From Candidatus Metaruminococcus caecorum (GTDB lineage Bacteria; Bacillota; Clostridia; Oscillospirales; Ruminococcaceae), in contig CAJFTY010000040.1 of the NCBI GenBank assembly GCA_904420045.1, forward strand, positions 27,187 to 91,186: DNA of 64,000 bases, read 5' to 3'. The notes under the pieces were generated by a model, which was not told the origin of the DNA, did not search any database, and was given only the letters and a program-made list of their open reading frames with translations. Positions 57,098 to 64,000 of the stretch are shown piece after piece. The translations under genes and the position numbers were made by a program. Every line of letters starts with the position of its first letter. Position 1 is the first letter of the stretch.

Positions 57098-57174
57098 ATT
57101 TTTTTGCACAATATGAATTTATCCAAACCTTTGGGAGCTTGGCAAAAAAATTGCGAAAAAGATCAAAAAAACAG

Positions 57175-57203
57175 TTGACTTTTTTGAAACAGCATAGTAT
57201 AAT
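57175..57203 (+). promoter_or_regulatory. Promoter of tRNA-Thr
   Basis: TTGACT (57175-57180), 17 bp, TATAAT (57198-57203), 21 bases before the tRNA. Confidence 0.8.
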
Positions 57204-57224
57204 GATAAAGCTGTTTCAAACAAT

Positions 57225-57300
57225 GCTGCTATGGCTCAGCAGGCAGAGCACGTCCTTGGTAAGGACGAGGTCACCAGTTCGAATCTGGTTAGCAGCTCCA
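57225..57300 (+). tRNA. tRNA-Thr (anticodon GGT)
   Basis: A 76-nt cloverleaf with encoded CCA. The acceptor stem GCTGCTA/TAGCAGC is perfect; the anticodon loop TTGGTAA gives GGT, reading ACC. The base before CCA is T. Confidence 0.92.
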
Positions 57301-57302
57301 AC

Positions 57303-57338
57303 AAAAGATCCGAACGTCGTATGCGTTCGGATCTTTTT
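57303..57338 (+). terminator. Terminator of tRNA-Thr
   Basis: AAAAGATCCGAACG pairs with CGTTCGGATCTTTTT around a 7-base loop. Confidence 0.92.
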
Positions 57339-57611
57339 CATTGCCTAGACAAAAGGAGCGTCTGCGGCACAGCGCAATTTTTTAAAATGGTCTTTAAAAG
57401 CAGGCCGAAAGGCGGCGTTTTGCGCCTTCATCCTGGTGGAACCCTGTCGATAGCAGGTAAGGATATGAGACCCGTTCATCGTACAGTTGGTAAAAAGCAG
57501 AACCTCGCATAGATAATCACGTCTATGCGAGGTTCTTTCCTTCTGCCAGATTATGATTTGTGATCAGGGAATGTTTTCGGTCGCTTTAATTGGGAAAAAG
57601 CATATTGCGAT
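57339..57611 (+). other. Gap with a second terminator-like hairpin
   Basis: After the tRNA terminator there are about 160 bases without a convincing gene. A strong hairpin follows at 57499-57536 (AGAACCTCGCATAGA and its complement, loop TAATCACG, then TTCC). The hairpin may close an unseen small RNA or belong to the convergent surface gene. Confidence 0.5.
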
Positions 57612-60600
57612 TTATTTGTACTTTCTTCTTTTTTGAAAGGACACAGCTGCAATGCTTCCTGCGGCCATGCAAGCGGCTGCGGCTGCTGCCGTTAGCGGTC
57701 CATTTCCTGTAACAGGGTTGGGTTTGCCTGAGTGAGAAGGCTCGCCGGGCTCAGAAGGCTCGCTGGGCTCAGAAGGCTCATTCGGCTCAGAAGGCTCGCT
57801 GGGATCAGAAGGCTCGCTGGGATCAGAAGGCTTGCCGGGGTTACCTGTATCTTTGATCTGTGCGGCTTCAAAGGTTTTGACTGCCTTGTTCAAAGCCGTG
57901 ACCGCTTGGTCCACCGTTTTCTGATCTGCATTTGAATTCCCCGATACAGCCTGCGCCGCTTGAATTGCTGTATTCAGTGCATCTTTCGCCGTCTTGGGGT
58001 ATTGACCAGCTTTGTCGCCAACTTCTGCTTTGTCAAACAACGCTTTTGCATCGGCAATTGCCTGATTTAAGGCTTCTTTGTTCGCTTTATTGGGCTCGGA
58101 GGGGCTTTTTAGTTCTTCGATTTTTGCTTCTGCCGCGATCAAATCCGCATAGTTTGTTACAAGCGCTTGATCCTTTGACGGCAATTTATCATAGGCTTCC
58201 CGTATGGCCTGCACGGTGCCTTCATCGGCTAAGGTGATTTGGTCGGGGAGGTTGTTAATTCTGTCTTTTACAGACTGAGGCAAAGAGGTAACGCCACTGT
58301 AAAGCTCAAGCTCCGAAAGCTGAAAAATCTTCGCTCCCGCGGTGGAGAAAAACCGAATAGCATAGTATCGGTACGCCCCCGGATTGTTCACTTTAAACGC
58401 GGTGCCCGTAAAGTTTTTATCAGGCAGGTTCCCCTCACTTACAGAATCCAGCACGGTCCATGTGTTTCCATCTTTTGAACCGCAGAGCACCCATTTCTGC
58501 GGATTTCTTTTTGGGTTTTCCTCAGCGTCGTTCGCTGTACGGAGAACATAGGAGTGTATGGTGACATCTTCTTTCATTGTAAACACAACTGTGGCGGGAA
58601 TTACATCTGTGCAAAATTTTGTATTTTGATCGCCATCCAAAATTAGATATCCGGATTCGTTAATATTGCCGGGAGAACCGATCACCGACCGGTCGATCAC
58701 CTGGTCGAACAGAGAGGTTTTCTCTGAACGCACATACTCCACATCTTCTAAAAAGCCCGGATCGCCGGTCAATAGGCTTTGGCTGAGGTTTGGCACACGG
58801 AGTGTTTTAAATGCGGAGCGGTAGCTGGGGATTTCCTCATAAGCCAGTTGACCATCCTTGACCGTCATTTTATAGGTGTTGTCCGCAAAGAGTGTGTCGA
58901 CGTTTGGAGCCGCATTCTGAACGCCCAGATATTTCGTGTGGTTGTGATGTCCGGGTTCAACGCCGGAGTTCGCTCTGGAATTGCAGAAGAATGCCAACGG
59001 GGCGCCTACCGCAGCGTATAGATCCGGAAGATCATCGTATCCATGATGTGCAACCTGCAGGCAATCGCTGCGAAGAGTTTGGGCGGAATACATTTTTAAC
59101 AGAAGCTCACGGCATTTTCCGGAACAGTCGCCAAGAAGCATAAAGGACTTTCCGTCCATGGTCATTTTTAATACGGTTGACGAATCGTTAAAGTTCGAGA
59201 TGGTGGTTGTTCCAGCGTTGCTGACCGCGTCTTCATGCGTATAGAGAACCTGAAAGTCCACGCCCTGCATCGAAAAATTTTGCCCAGTGTGTAGTTTTAC
59301 AACTTTGCAGTCCGGGTAATGCTGGCGGATGGATTCCTTAACTTCAAACGTGCTTACCGCATATCCGCCATTGATTACCTGATAGGACGGGAAGTTAAAC
59401 ATCACGCTTTCCAGATTAAGATCAGAATGATAACGATCAAGCAGCGCTTTGCAAAAATAGATATGGTCGTCATGCGCATGTGAGAAAAACCAGCTTCTGA
59501 TGCGGATTTTTTCTCCCTTGTCCTTATCGGCCCCTGTAATCTCATATAAAAAGTTTAAAAAGGATTCCTGTGCGGTTTTACTGCTTTGACGCTGGTGCCC
59601 GCCGTCGAGAATCATTACACTGTTGTCGGCGAACTTAATGATTAAACTGGCGCCGCAGTCAACGCTCCAATAATCCGTTTTGGAATACTGCCCGGTGCTG
59701 GAGTAATCAATGCTGTATACATAAAACTCGGTTTGCTCTTTCCCGACAGCATCCTTATTCAGTTCGGCTGGTGCAACGGTAGTTGCCAGATCCTTAATGA
59801 TCCGGACGGTCTGAGAATAGGCTGTATAGTAAATATAATAGTATGTCTGATCTTTCTTCAACAGATAGTACAGGTTCTCTTCAATCGTATTTTCCCCTAT
59901 CTTTTCAAAGCCCGCATCATATAAGGTTTGGATATACGCCTGGAAGGATTTTGCACTAGTCTGACTAATAACCGCCATTTTTGAATCTTCCGCGGTGGGA
60001 GAACTCTGGTCTATCGTAAGACCTGGGCCAGCATTATACAGGGTTTTGCTCAGTTCGCCGTCAGGATATTCCGGAAGGTCTTCAAAGGGAAGCGGGACCG
60101 TTTGGTGCGTCTTATCAATCCTTTCGGTGTACACGGTTTCCGTTCCTTTTTTAACCGTTATGTTTGCCCGTGTCCAAGAACTGTCAACATTGTAGCATTT
60201 TTCGTAAAACATATGGCAGTTCGCCGCCGCTTTATACGTTCGGTCGCCGGCCTTAAAGAATTCACCGTCGCCGGCTTTTAAAAGCGGAATGGTTTTTATA
60301 AGTTGTGAGTCTTTGAAAATATTGGCTGTTACAGTAAGGTCTTTTACATCTACGGATGCTCCTGTCTGTAAGACAAAGTACAAATCGGACAGATCGTTGT
60401 TTAAAGGCTGTTCTTGGATCATACCGGCATAATTATTATTGGGGAGATAGGCAGGGACTTCGTGGTTTAAAACGGGGTATCCCCCTTGTTCAGGGTTCGC
60501 AGTATACGCTTGTGCTCCGTCGGATGTTGCGGTGATTTTTTCCAGAAGATCCTCTGGCGAAGTAAACGGTGTTCCGGGGTTGCCGGCCGTTCCTCCCAAT

Positions 60601-61772
60601 TCGATTTCATATTCTGTTCTGCCCTCCATATAAAAGTTCTGGAATGTCCCGTGTGCAGGATTGCGAATCAGACAGATTTCCGCTTCCAGCGGAGTACTGC
60701 TGGCATTGTAGCAATATTTGACTTCCAGAGGATTTTTTGCATTGATATTTGCGTACCCAAAAATTCCATAGTGGGTGCCATAGGACACCCGCGAAATGGT
60801 TGTCCCGTTATCGGAATACGCCAGGACGTTGCCTGTGTTGTAGCAAAAATTTATTTTACCGTTTTTGATATACCCGATTATTCCTGCTGCGCGTTCGGAG
60901 CCAAGGTTGTAGATGGTGATATCTCCTTTGTTGGCGCAATAGGTGATATTTGCGGTGGAATTGTCGTTGTTGGAAGACGTCATGCCGAGAATGCCTCCGA
61001 CGTTGCAGCTACCGCCGTTTACAACGATGGCGCCGTTGTTGACGGTATTTGTAATGTCAACGGAGGCTGCCGTACAGGAGAAGCCTACAACTCCGCCCAC
61101 CGTTCCGCTGTTTCCGTCGCCCAAATCTCCGCTGCCCTTGGGAAGCTTTAAGGCTTTTACCGAAATGCTTGCGTTGTTTGTGCAGTTTTTAACAAGAGCG
61201 GTGTTATAACCGCTGCGCACCGCGCCTACAACTCCCCCTACATGAGTGATGCCGGTTTTATCTGTTCCTGTACCCTCTGCTGTGATGGTCGCATCGTTTT
61301 CACAGTTCAGTATTTTTCCGCCGGCGAGGTTTGCTGCAACGGAGGAAACATATCCGCTGTGGACTTTGGCGTTGATAGTTCCAGTTGTTTTAAGATTGGT
61401 CACTGTGCCTGAAACTGTGCCAAATACCCCCACCATATAAATACCAGGCGTTGTTTTCGTCTGATTGATTCCCAGCTTAATTGAATGCCCCGCTCCGTTG
61501 AACACGCCTGAAAACGGAGTGGTTTCCGTTCCGATTGGTATCCAGTCCGGGTGGCCCGACAGATCCAGATCTTTCATTAAAATGTAATTGTTTTTTGGAT
61601 TTTCAGCGGCCCAAAAAAGGTCGTCGACGGAAGAAATTTGATAGATTCCCTCTACTTCTGGGGGAGAATTCGCCGCATAGACTGTAAAAATACTTCCGGA
61701 TGCAAATAGATTGCCAACAACAAAGGCCAGTGCAAGAACGCCGGATAAAAAGGACCTGAATGTTTTTTTCAT
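57612..61772 (-). CDS. Wall-anchored protein with GLUG-like repeats, MBL hydrolase and discoidin-like domains
   Basis: 1386 residues from ATG 61772, eight bases after AAAGGAG. Signal peptide (1-33) ending VYAAN. Order: GLUG-like repeats (about 50-400; many GGVVG/GGILG units), a mixed region to 680, and a metallo-beta-lactamase domain resembling the ComEC hydrolase part. That domain has LDGGH near 724, FSHAHDDH near 765, GDCSGKC, and HHGYDD near 911. A discoidin/F5-8C-like domain (1020-1160) and FIVAR-like helices (1180-1300) follow. Then come a Ser-Glu-Pro repeat, NPVTG sorting-like motif, hydrophobic helix and KRRKYK. Zinc ligands look complete, so an extracellular hydrolase, perhaps of phosphodiesters or nucleic acid, is likely. 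A divergent AraC gene lies 154 bp upstream. Confidence 0.85.
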   Translation of the reverse strand: MKKTFRSFLSGVLALAFVVGNLFASGSIFTVYAANSPPEVEGIYQISSVDDLFWAAENPKNNYILMKDLDLSGHPDWIPIGTETTPFSGVFNGAGHSIKLGINQTKTTPGIYMVGVFGTVSGTVTNLKTTGTINAKVHSGYVSSVAANLAGGKILNCENDATITAEGTGTDKTGITHVGGVVGAVRSGYNTALVKNCTNNASISVKALKLPKGSGDLGDGNSGTVGGVVGFSCTAASVDITNTVNNGAIVVNGGSCNVGGILGMTSSNNDNSTANITYCANKGDITIYNLGSERAAGIIGYIKNGKINFCYNTGNVLAYSDNGTTISRVSYGTHYGIFGYANINAKNPLEVKYCYNASSTPLEAEICLIRNPAHGTFQNFYMEGRTEYEIELGGTAGNPGTPFTSPEDLLEKITATSDGAQAYTANPEQGGYPVLNHEVPAYLPNNNYAGMIQEQPLNNDLSDLYFVLQTGASVDVKDLTVTANIFKDSQLIKTIPLLKAGDGEFFKAGDRTYKAAANCHMFYEKCYNVDSSWTRANITVKKGTETVYTERIDKTHQTVPLPFEDLPEYPDGELSKTLYNAGPGLTIDQSSPTAEDSKMAVISQTSAKSFQAYIQTLYDAGFEKIGENTIEENLYYLLKKDQTYYYIYYTAYSQTVRIIKDLATTVAPAELNKDAVGKEQTEFYVYSIDYSSTGQYSKTDYWSVDCGASLIIKFADNSVMILDGGHQRQSSKTAQESFLNFLYEITGADKDKGEKIRIRSWFFSHAHDDHIYFCKALLDRYHSDLNLESVMFNFPSYQVINGGYAVSTFEVKESIRQHYPDCKVVKLHTGQNFSMQGVDFQVLYTHEDAVSNAGTTTISNFNDSSTVLKMTMDGKSFMLLGDCSGKCRELLLKMYSAQTLRSDCLQVAHHGYDDLPDLYAAVGAPLAFFCNSRANSGVEPGHHNHTKYLGVQNAAPNVDTLFADNTYKMTVKDGQLAYEEIPSYRSAFKTLRVPNLSQSLLTGDPGFLEDVEYVRSEKTSLFDQVIDRSVIGSPGNINESGYLILDGDQNTKFCTDVIPATVVFTMKEDVTIHSYVLRTANDAEENPKRNPQKWVLCGSKDGNTWTVLDSVSEGNLPDKNFTGTAFKVNNPGAYRYYAIRFFSTAGAKIFQLSELELYSGVTSLPQSVKDRINNLPDQITLADEGTVQAIREAYDKLPSKDQALVTNYADLIAAEAKIEELKSPSEPNKANKEALNQAIADAKALFDKAEVGDKAGQYPKTAKDALNTAIQAAQAVSGNSNADQKTVDQAVTALNKAVKTFEAAQIKDTGNPGKPSDPSEPSDPSEPSEPNEPSEPSEPSEPGEPSHSGKPNPVTGNGPLTAAAAAACMAAGSIAAVSFQKRRKYK
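57736..57839 (-). repeat. 18-bp tandem repeat encoding Ser-Glu-Pro units
   Basis: Nearly six copies of an 18-bp unit (GAAGGCTCGCTGGGCTCA on the + strand) code for the SEP/SDP wall-spanning stretch of the surface protein. Copy number is likely to vary between strains. Confidence 0.85.
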
Positions 61773-61926
61773 AGTATGCGCTCCTTTTCTGATCGTAGGT
61801 ATTGTGTTGATCAACTAATTGTATTATACTGTTTAATAAAGCCATAATATATAGACATTGTTGTAATAATTTTGTATTATTTTGACATAGAAGAAAGGCT
61901 TGTAGATTTGGTATGAGGGAATGAAA
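61773..61926. promoter_or_regulatory. Divergent promoter region, surface gene and AraC gene
   Basis: A very AT-rich region. On the - strand a TATAAT-like box (near 61824-61829) could serve the surface gene but has no good -35 box, as often with AraC-activated promoters. TTGTATTAT occurs twice (61819-61827 and 61872-61880), 53 bp apart on the same strand. These could be regulator half-sites. Confidence 0.5.
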
Positions 61927-62811
61927 ATGGAACAATATTATGAGGACAACTTCAAAACGTTAAATACTTCCATCATTATTTCCAAACGTACTGCAGATGG
62001 AAAAAGCCTTGGTTGCCTGATTAATATGCATGAGTATATAGAGTTTTATTATGTTATAAAAGGCGGTGTAAAACTTTTTTGCAATGGAAGCAGTCAATGG
62101 GTCTATTCAGGAGATGTTGCATTTATTAATTGGTGCCAACCTCATAGAAGCCTGTGCTTTTTAGATCATACTGCATATTACAACATTCAGCTTGACTTAA
62201 ACACGTTAACGTGTGGAAATGCGGATTTGTTTCAGACGAAATATGTATCCAAGCTGATTTCCGATATGAAATATTTTAAACAGCTTTTTCAAGGGGATCA
62301 AACGATGACAAACTATTTTCGTTCCCTGACGTTTGAGTTTGAACATCGTACCTTTACAAGTGAATTAATCATACAGTCTGCAATCTGTAATATATTAGCG
62401 TATATCATCAATTCTGAGAATAAGCATTTAATGCAAGACAATTGTTCGCTCAGCACAGAAGCCTCTTGTTATGCAAAAAAAGTGATGCAGTATCTATACG
62501 GCCATTATCAAAATGAAATAACAATTGACCATATAGCAAGACATTTAGGCATTTCCCCCTCTTATATGTGCAGGATATTCAAGCAGTTTACAGGAACGAC
62601 CATCATTGAATATCTAAACCAAATTCGATGTAAAAGGGCGATTTCTTTTATGAAAGAGGGCTGCTCTATGACACAGGCGTCCGCATTTGTGGGTTATAAT
62701 GACTATACATATTTTTCTCGAATATTTAAAAAGATTTATGGTGTGCCCCCAAAAGAATTTATAAGAAATAAGGCGTCGCTTCGAAATGATATAGAACGAT
62801 TTTACACATGA
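61927..62811 (+). CDS. AraC family regulator beside the anchored MBL protein
   Basis: 294 residues from ATG 61927, six bases after GAGGGA; an ATG two codons earlier touches that site. The N-terminal cupin-like domain (residues 20-110; HEYIEFYYVIKGGVKLFC, GDVAFINWCQPH) is followed by a helical linker. The two-HTH AraC domain has IARHLGISPSYMCRIFKQFTG and ASAFVGYNDYTYFSRIFKKIYG, ending GVPPKEF. AT-rich compared with most of the window. It is divergent to the large surface protein and probably controls it. The effector is unknown. Confidence 0.9.
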   Translation: MEQYYEDNFKTLNTSIIISKRTADGKSLGCLINMHEYIEFYYVIKGGVKLFCNGSSQWVYSGDVAFINWCQPHRSLCFLDHTAYYNIQLDLNTLTCGNADLFQTKYVSKLISDMKYFKQLFQGDQTMTNYFRSLTFEFEHRTFTSELIIQSAICNILAYIINSENKHLMQDNCSLSTEASCYAKKVMQYLYGHYQNEITIDHIARHLGISPSYMCRIFKQFTGTTIIEYLNQIRCKRAISFMKEGCSMTQASAFVGYNDYTYFSRIFKKIYGVPPKEFIRNKASLRNDIERFYT

Positions 62812-62881
62812 ATTATTTCGTATATATTATATATGGTATAAACAGGGCTTAGGGAGAAAGCGGAAAAGAGTTTATGTTTTG

Positions 62882-62916
62882 CGGGAGGCGGTCGAAGGAC
62901 AGCCTCCCGTAGTTTT
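62882..62916 (+). terminator. Terminator of the second AraC gene
   Basis: CGGGAGGC pairs with GCCTCCCG around a 12-base loop and is followed by TAGTTTTT. Confidence 0.75.
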
Positions 62917-63107
62917 TACACTGTATTTTTACGTGCAAACTGTCGGAGAGGAAATACGCTTCCGCCCGTCCCGGTTGCACCGCAGCGTACAACGTTTTTG
63001 CCTTTTCTCGGGTATGGTGAACGATCAAGGGCAGAACGATGGCGGATAGGCCATTCAGTTTTGCCGCAAATGACTTTCCGCCCTACGGCGGAGAAAAGGA
63101 GTGTGCG

Positions 63108-64000
63108 ATGCAATATATCACCTCAATTTCCCTGGATCTTTCCGGAAGGAGCCCGGATCAACGGGTATACGCCAAACAGGGGGATAAAGACACCCGGATC
63201 ATAAAGGCGCAGATCTTGTCCGACGGAACTCCGGCAGAACTGGGCTCCGATGTACAGACCATGTTTGTCTGCCGGAAATCCGACGGCACCCAAGCGGCGT
63301 ATCCTGTGCCGGCCAGCGGAAATACCATCAGCGTGACTCTTTCGGCTCAGTGCTTGTCCGCAGCCGGAGAATGCCGGTGCGAACTGATTTTCAGCAAGGG
63401 GGAAACCCTGTTGTCCACTGCTGTGTTCCAATTGGTGGTGGAACCTGCGGCCTACGATGCAGCCGCTATGGAAAGCTCTGACGAGTATATCGAGATGCTC
63501 AAAGCCACGAACAGTGCTTTACAAGCGGCCGCAGCAGCTTTGTCCGCAGCCGGGGAGGCAGGGGCGGCCTCTGAATTAGCGGAAACCGCCGCGTCCAAAG
63601 CGGATACAGCGGCCGGCCAGGCGCTGGACGCAGTGCTTCAGGCAGAGCAGGCGGCCAAGGACGCTGAGACTGTGATCGCCTCCGCCGACGTGAGGTTTGC
63701 CAACGCCATCACCGGATCGGGAACGGGGGCGTCGGTCCCCTGCCCTCAGATTTGGACGGGCGCGCCCCTTGTTTCCGCCGAGATTCAGGGGCATACCGTC
63801 GAACAGGGGGAGGGGGAAAAAGGGCCCTACAACCCGTACCGGTTTGTAGGCGTCGCCCCCACCAAGATTACCCTGGCGGGGACGGAGCAAAGCGAAGAAG
63901 CCACCCTCCCCGCGATCGCTCCCCTGCACAGCCTGCCCACCGGCATTCATGACACCTATGATCCCGCCACGGGAATCGAGACCCGCCGGGCGGGGATGCA
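63108..64000 (+). CDS. Phage baseplate upper protein (BppU-like), 5' part
   Basis: Open from ATG 63108 to the window end, 297 residues visible, with AAAAGGAG seven bases upstream. The N-terminal ITSISLDLSGRSPDQRVYAKQ split over the first strands matches the BppU N-terminal domain of lactococcal-type phages: an immunoglobulin-like fold that attaches receptor-binding proteins to the baseplate. An alanine-rich coiled-coil (about 135-200; ALQAAAAALSAAGEAGAASE) follows, then HSLPTGIHDTYDPATGIETR, a segment common in Firmicutes phage minor tail proteins. It indicates a prophage or tail-like particle starting here. No integrase or other phage gene lies upstream. Confidence 0.8.
   Translation, partial: MQYITSISLDLSGRSPDQRVYAKQGDKDTRIIKAQILSDGTPAELGSDVQTMFVCRKSDGTQAAYPVPASGNTISVTLSAQCLSAAGECRCELIFSKGETLLSTAVFQLVVEPAAYDAAAMESSDEYIEMLKATNSALQAAAAALSAAGEAGAASELAETAASKADTAAGQALDAVLQAEQAAKDAETVIASADVRFANAITGSGTGASVPCPQIWTGAPLVSAEIQGHTVEQGEGEKGPYNPYRFVGVAPTKITLAGTEQSEEATLPAIAPLHSLPTGIHDTYDPATGIETRRAGM

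Noticed and set aside
57341..57498. SRP or 6S RNA gene
   Set aside because: The conserved SRP Alu/GGAA tetraloop features and the 6S open bubble were not found.
57231..57512. 93-residue frame starting inside tRNA-Thr
   Set aside because: It covers the tRNA and its terminator; a by-product of the tRNA sequence.

Overview
The window looks like chromosome from a low-to-mid GC, Gram-positive anaerobe of the class Clostridia, most likely a Ruminococcaceae/Oscillospirales-type gut bacterium. The reasons are strong AGGAGG ribosome sites, frequent TTG and GTG starts, T-box and THF leader RNAs, a DnaD/DnaI-type primosome pair, ECF vitamin transporters, a CdaA/CdaR pair, a Se/S-carrier protein beside a cysteine desulfurase, and large wall-anchored proteins with sortase-like tails. 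The genus call is inference from gene content only.

Layout. 1-2.7 kb: the 3' part of a GH106-like rhamnosidase. 2.8-9.8 kb: core genes on the + strand: a short MinD-like ATPase, mgsA, an Asp-type T-box leader, hisS-aspS, then a DnaD protein and a DnaC/DnaI-like loader. 9.9-10.2 kb: three tRNAs (Ala-GGC, Val-CAC, Ala-CGC). 10.3-11.2 kb: an AT-rich acetyltransferase and a non-coding gap. 11.2-18.5 kb: a 2433-residue surface protein with two metallophosphoesterase domains. 18.8-25.1 kb: tRNA-Val(GAC), two cyclophilins, murA, a WalJ-like hydrolase, rlmH and a MATE exporter. 25.2-38.1 kb: ppa on the - strand, then a rhamnosidase locus: three GH78-type genes in a tight - strand operon, an AraC regulator, and a divergent GH78 gene with an F5/8C-like domain. 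38.1-44.9 kb: a polysaccharide deacetylase lipoprotein, enolase, a methyltransferase, galE, ispF, and a Se/S-carrier plus desulfurase pair. 45.1-49.7 kb: cdaA-cdaR, a FAD oxidoreductase and an unknown protein. 49.7-57.3 kb: a THF riboswitch with folT, an intrinsic-factor-like surface protein, an uncharacterised Cys-rich three-gene operon, a pyridoxal-type kinase with its ECF S component, and tRNA-Thr(GGT). 57.6-62.8 kb: a 1386-residue anchored protein with an MBL hydrolase domain, opposite a divergent AraC regulator. 63.1 kb to the end: the start of a phage baseplate (BppU-like) gene, so a prophage probably begins here.

How the parts work together. The rhamnosidase locus is the best-defined unit. 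The promoters of the - strand operon and of the divergent GH78 gene carry almost the same 47-bp element (42/47 identical, opposite orientation) at the same distance from matching -35/-10 boxes, on either side of the araC gene. This predicts one AraC-controlled regulon for rhamnose-containing glycans. Vitamin uptake appears twice (folate, vitamin B6) and perhaps a third time (the corrinoid-binding-like surface protein). Two large anchored proteins each combine GLUG-like repeats with an extracellular hydrolase fold.

The most interesting unknowns are the DUF5685/J-domain/membrane-protein operon with its 11-cysteine tail, the roughly 240-nt structured leader before the intrinsic-factor-like gene, and the two surface hydrolases. 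No CRISPR array, rRNA, transposase or integrase was seen.
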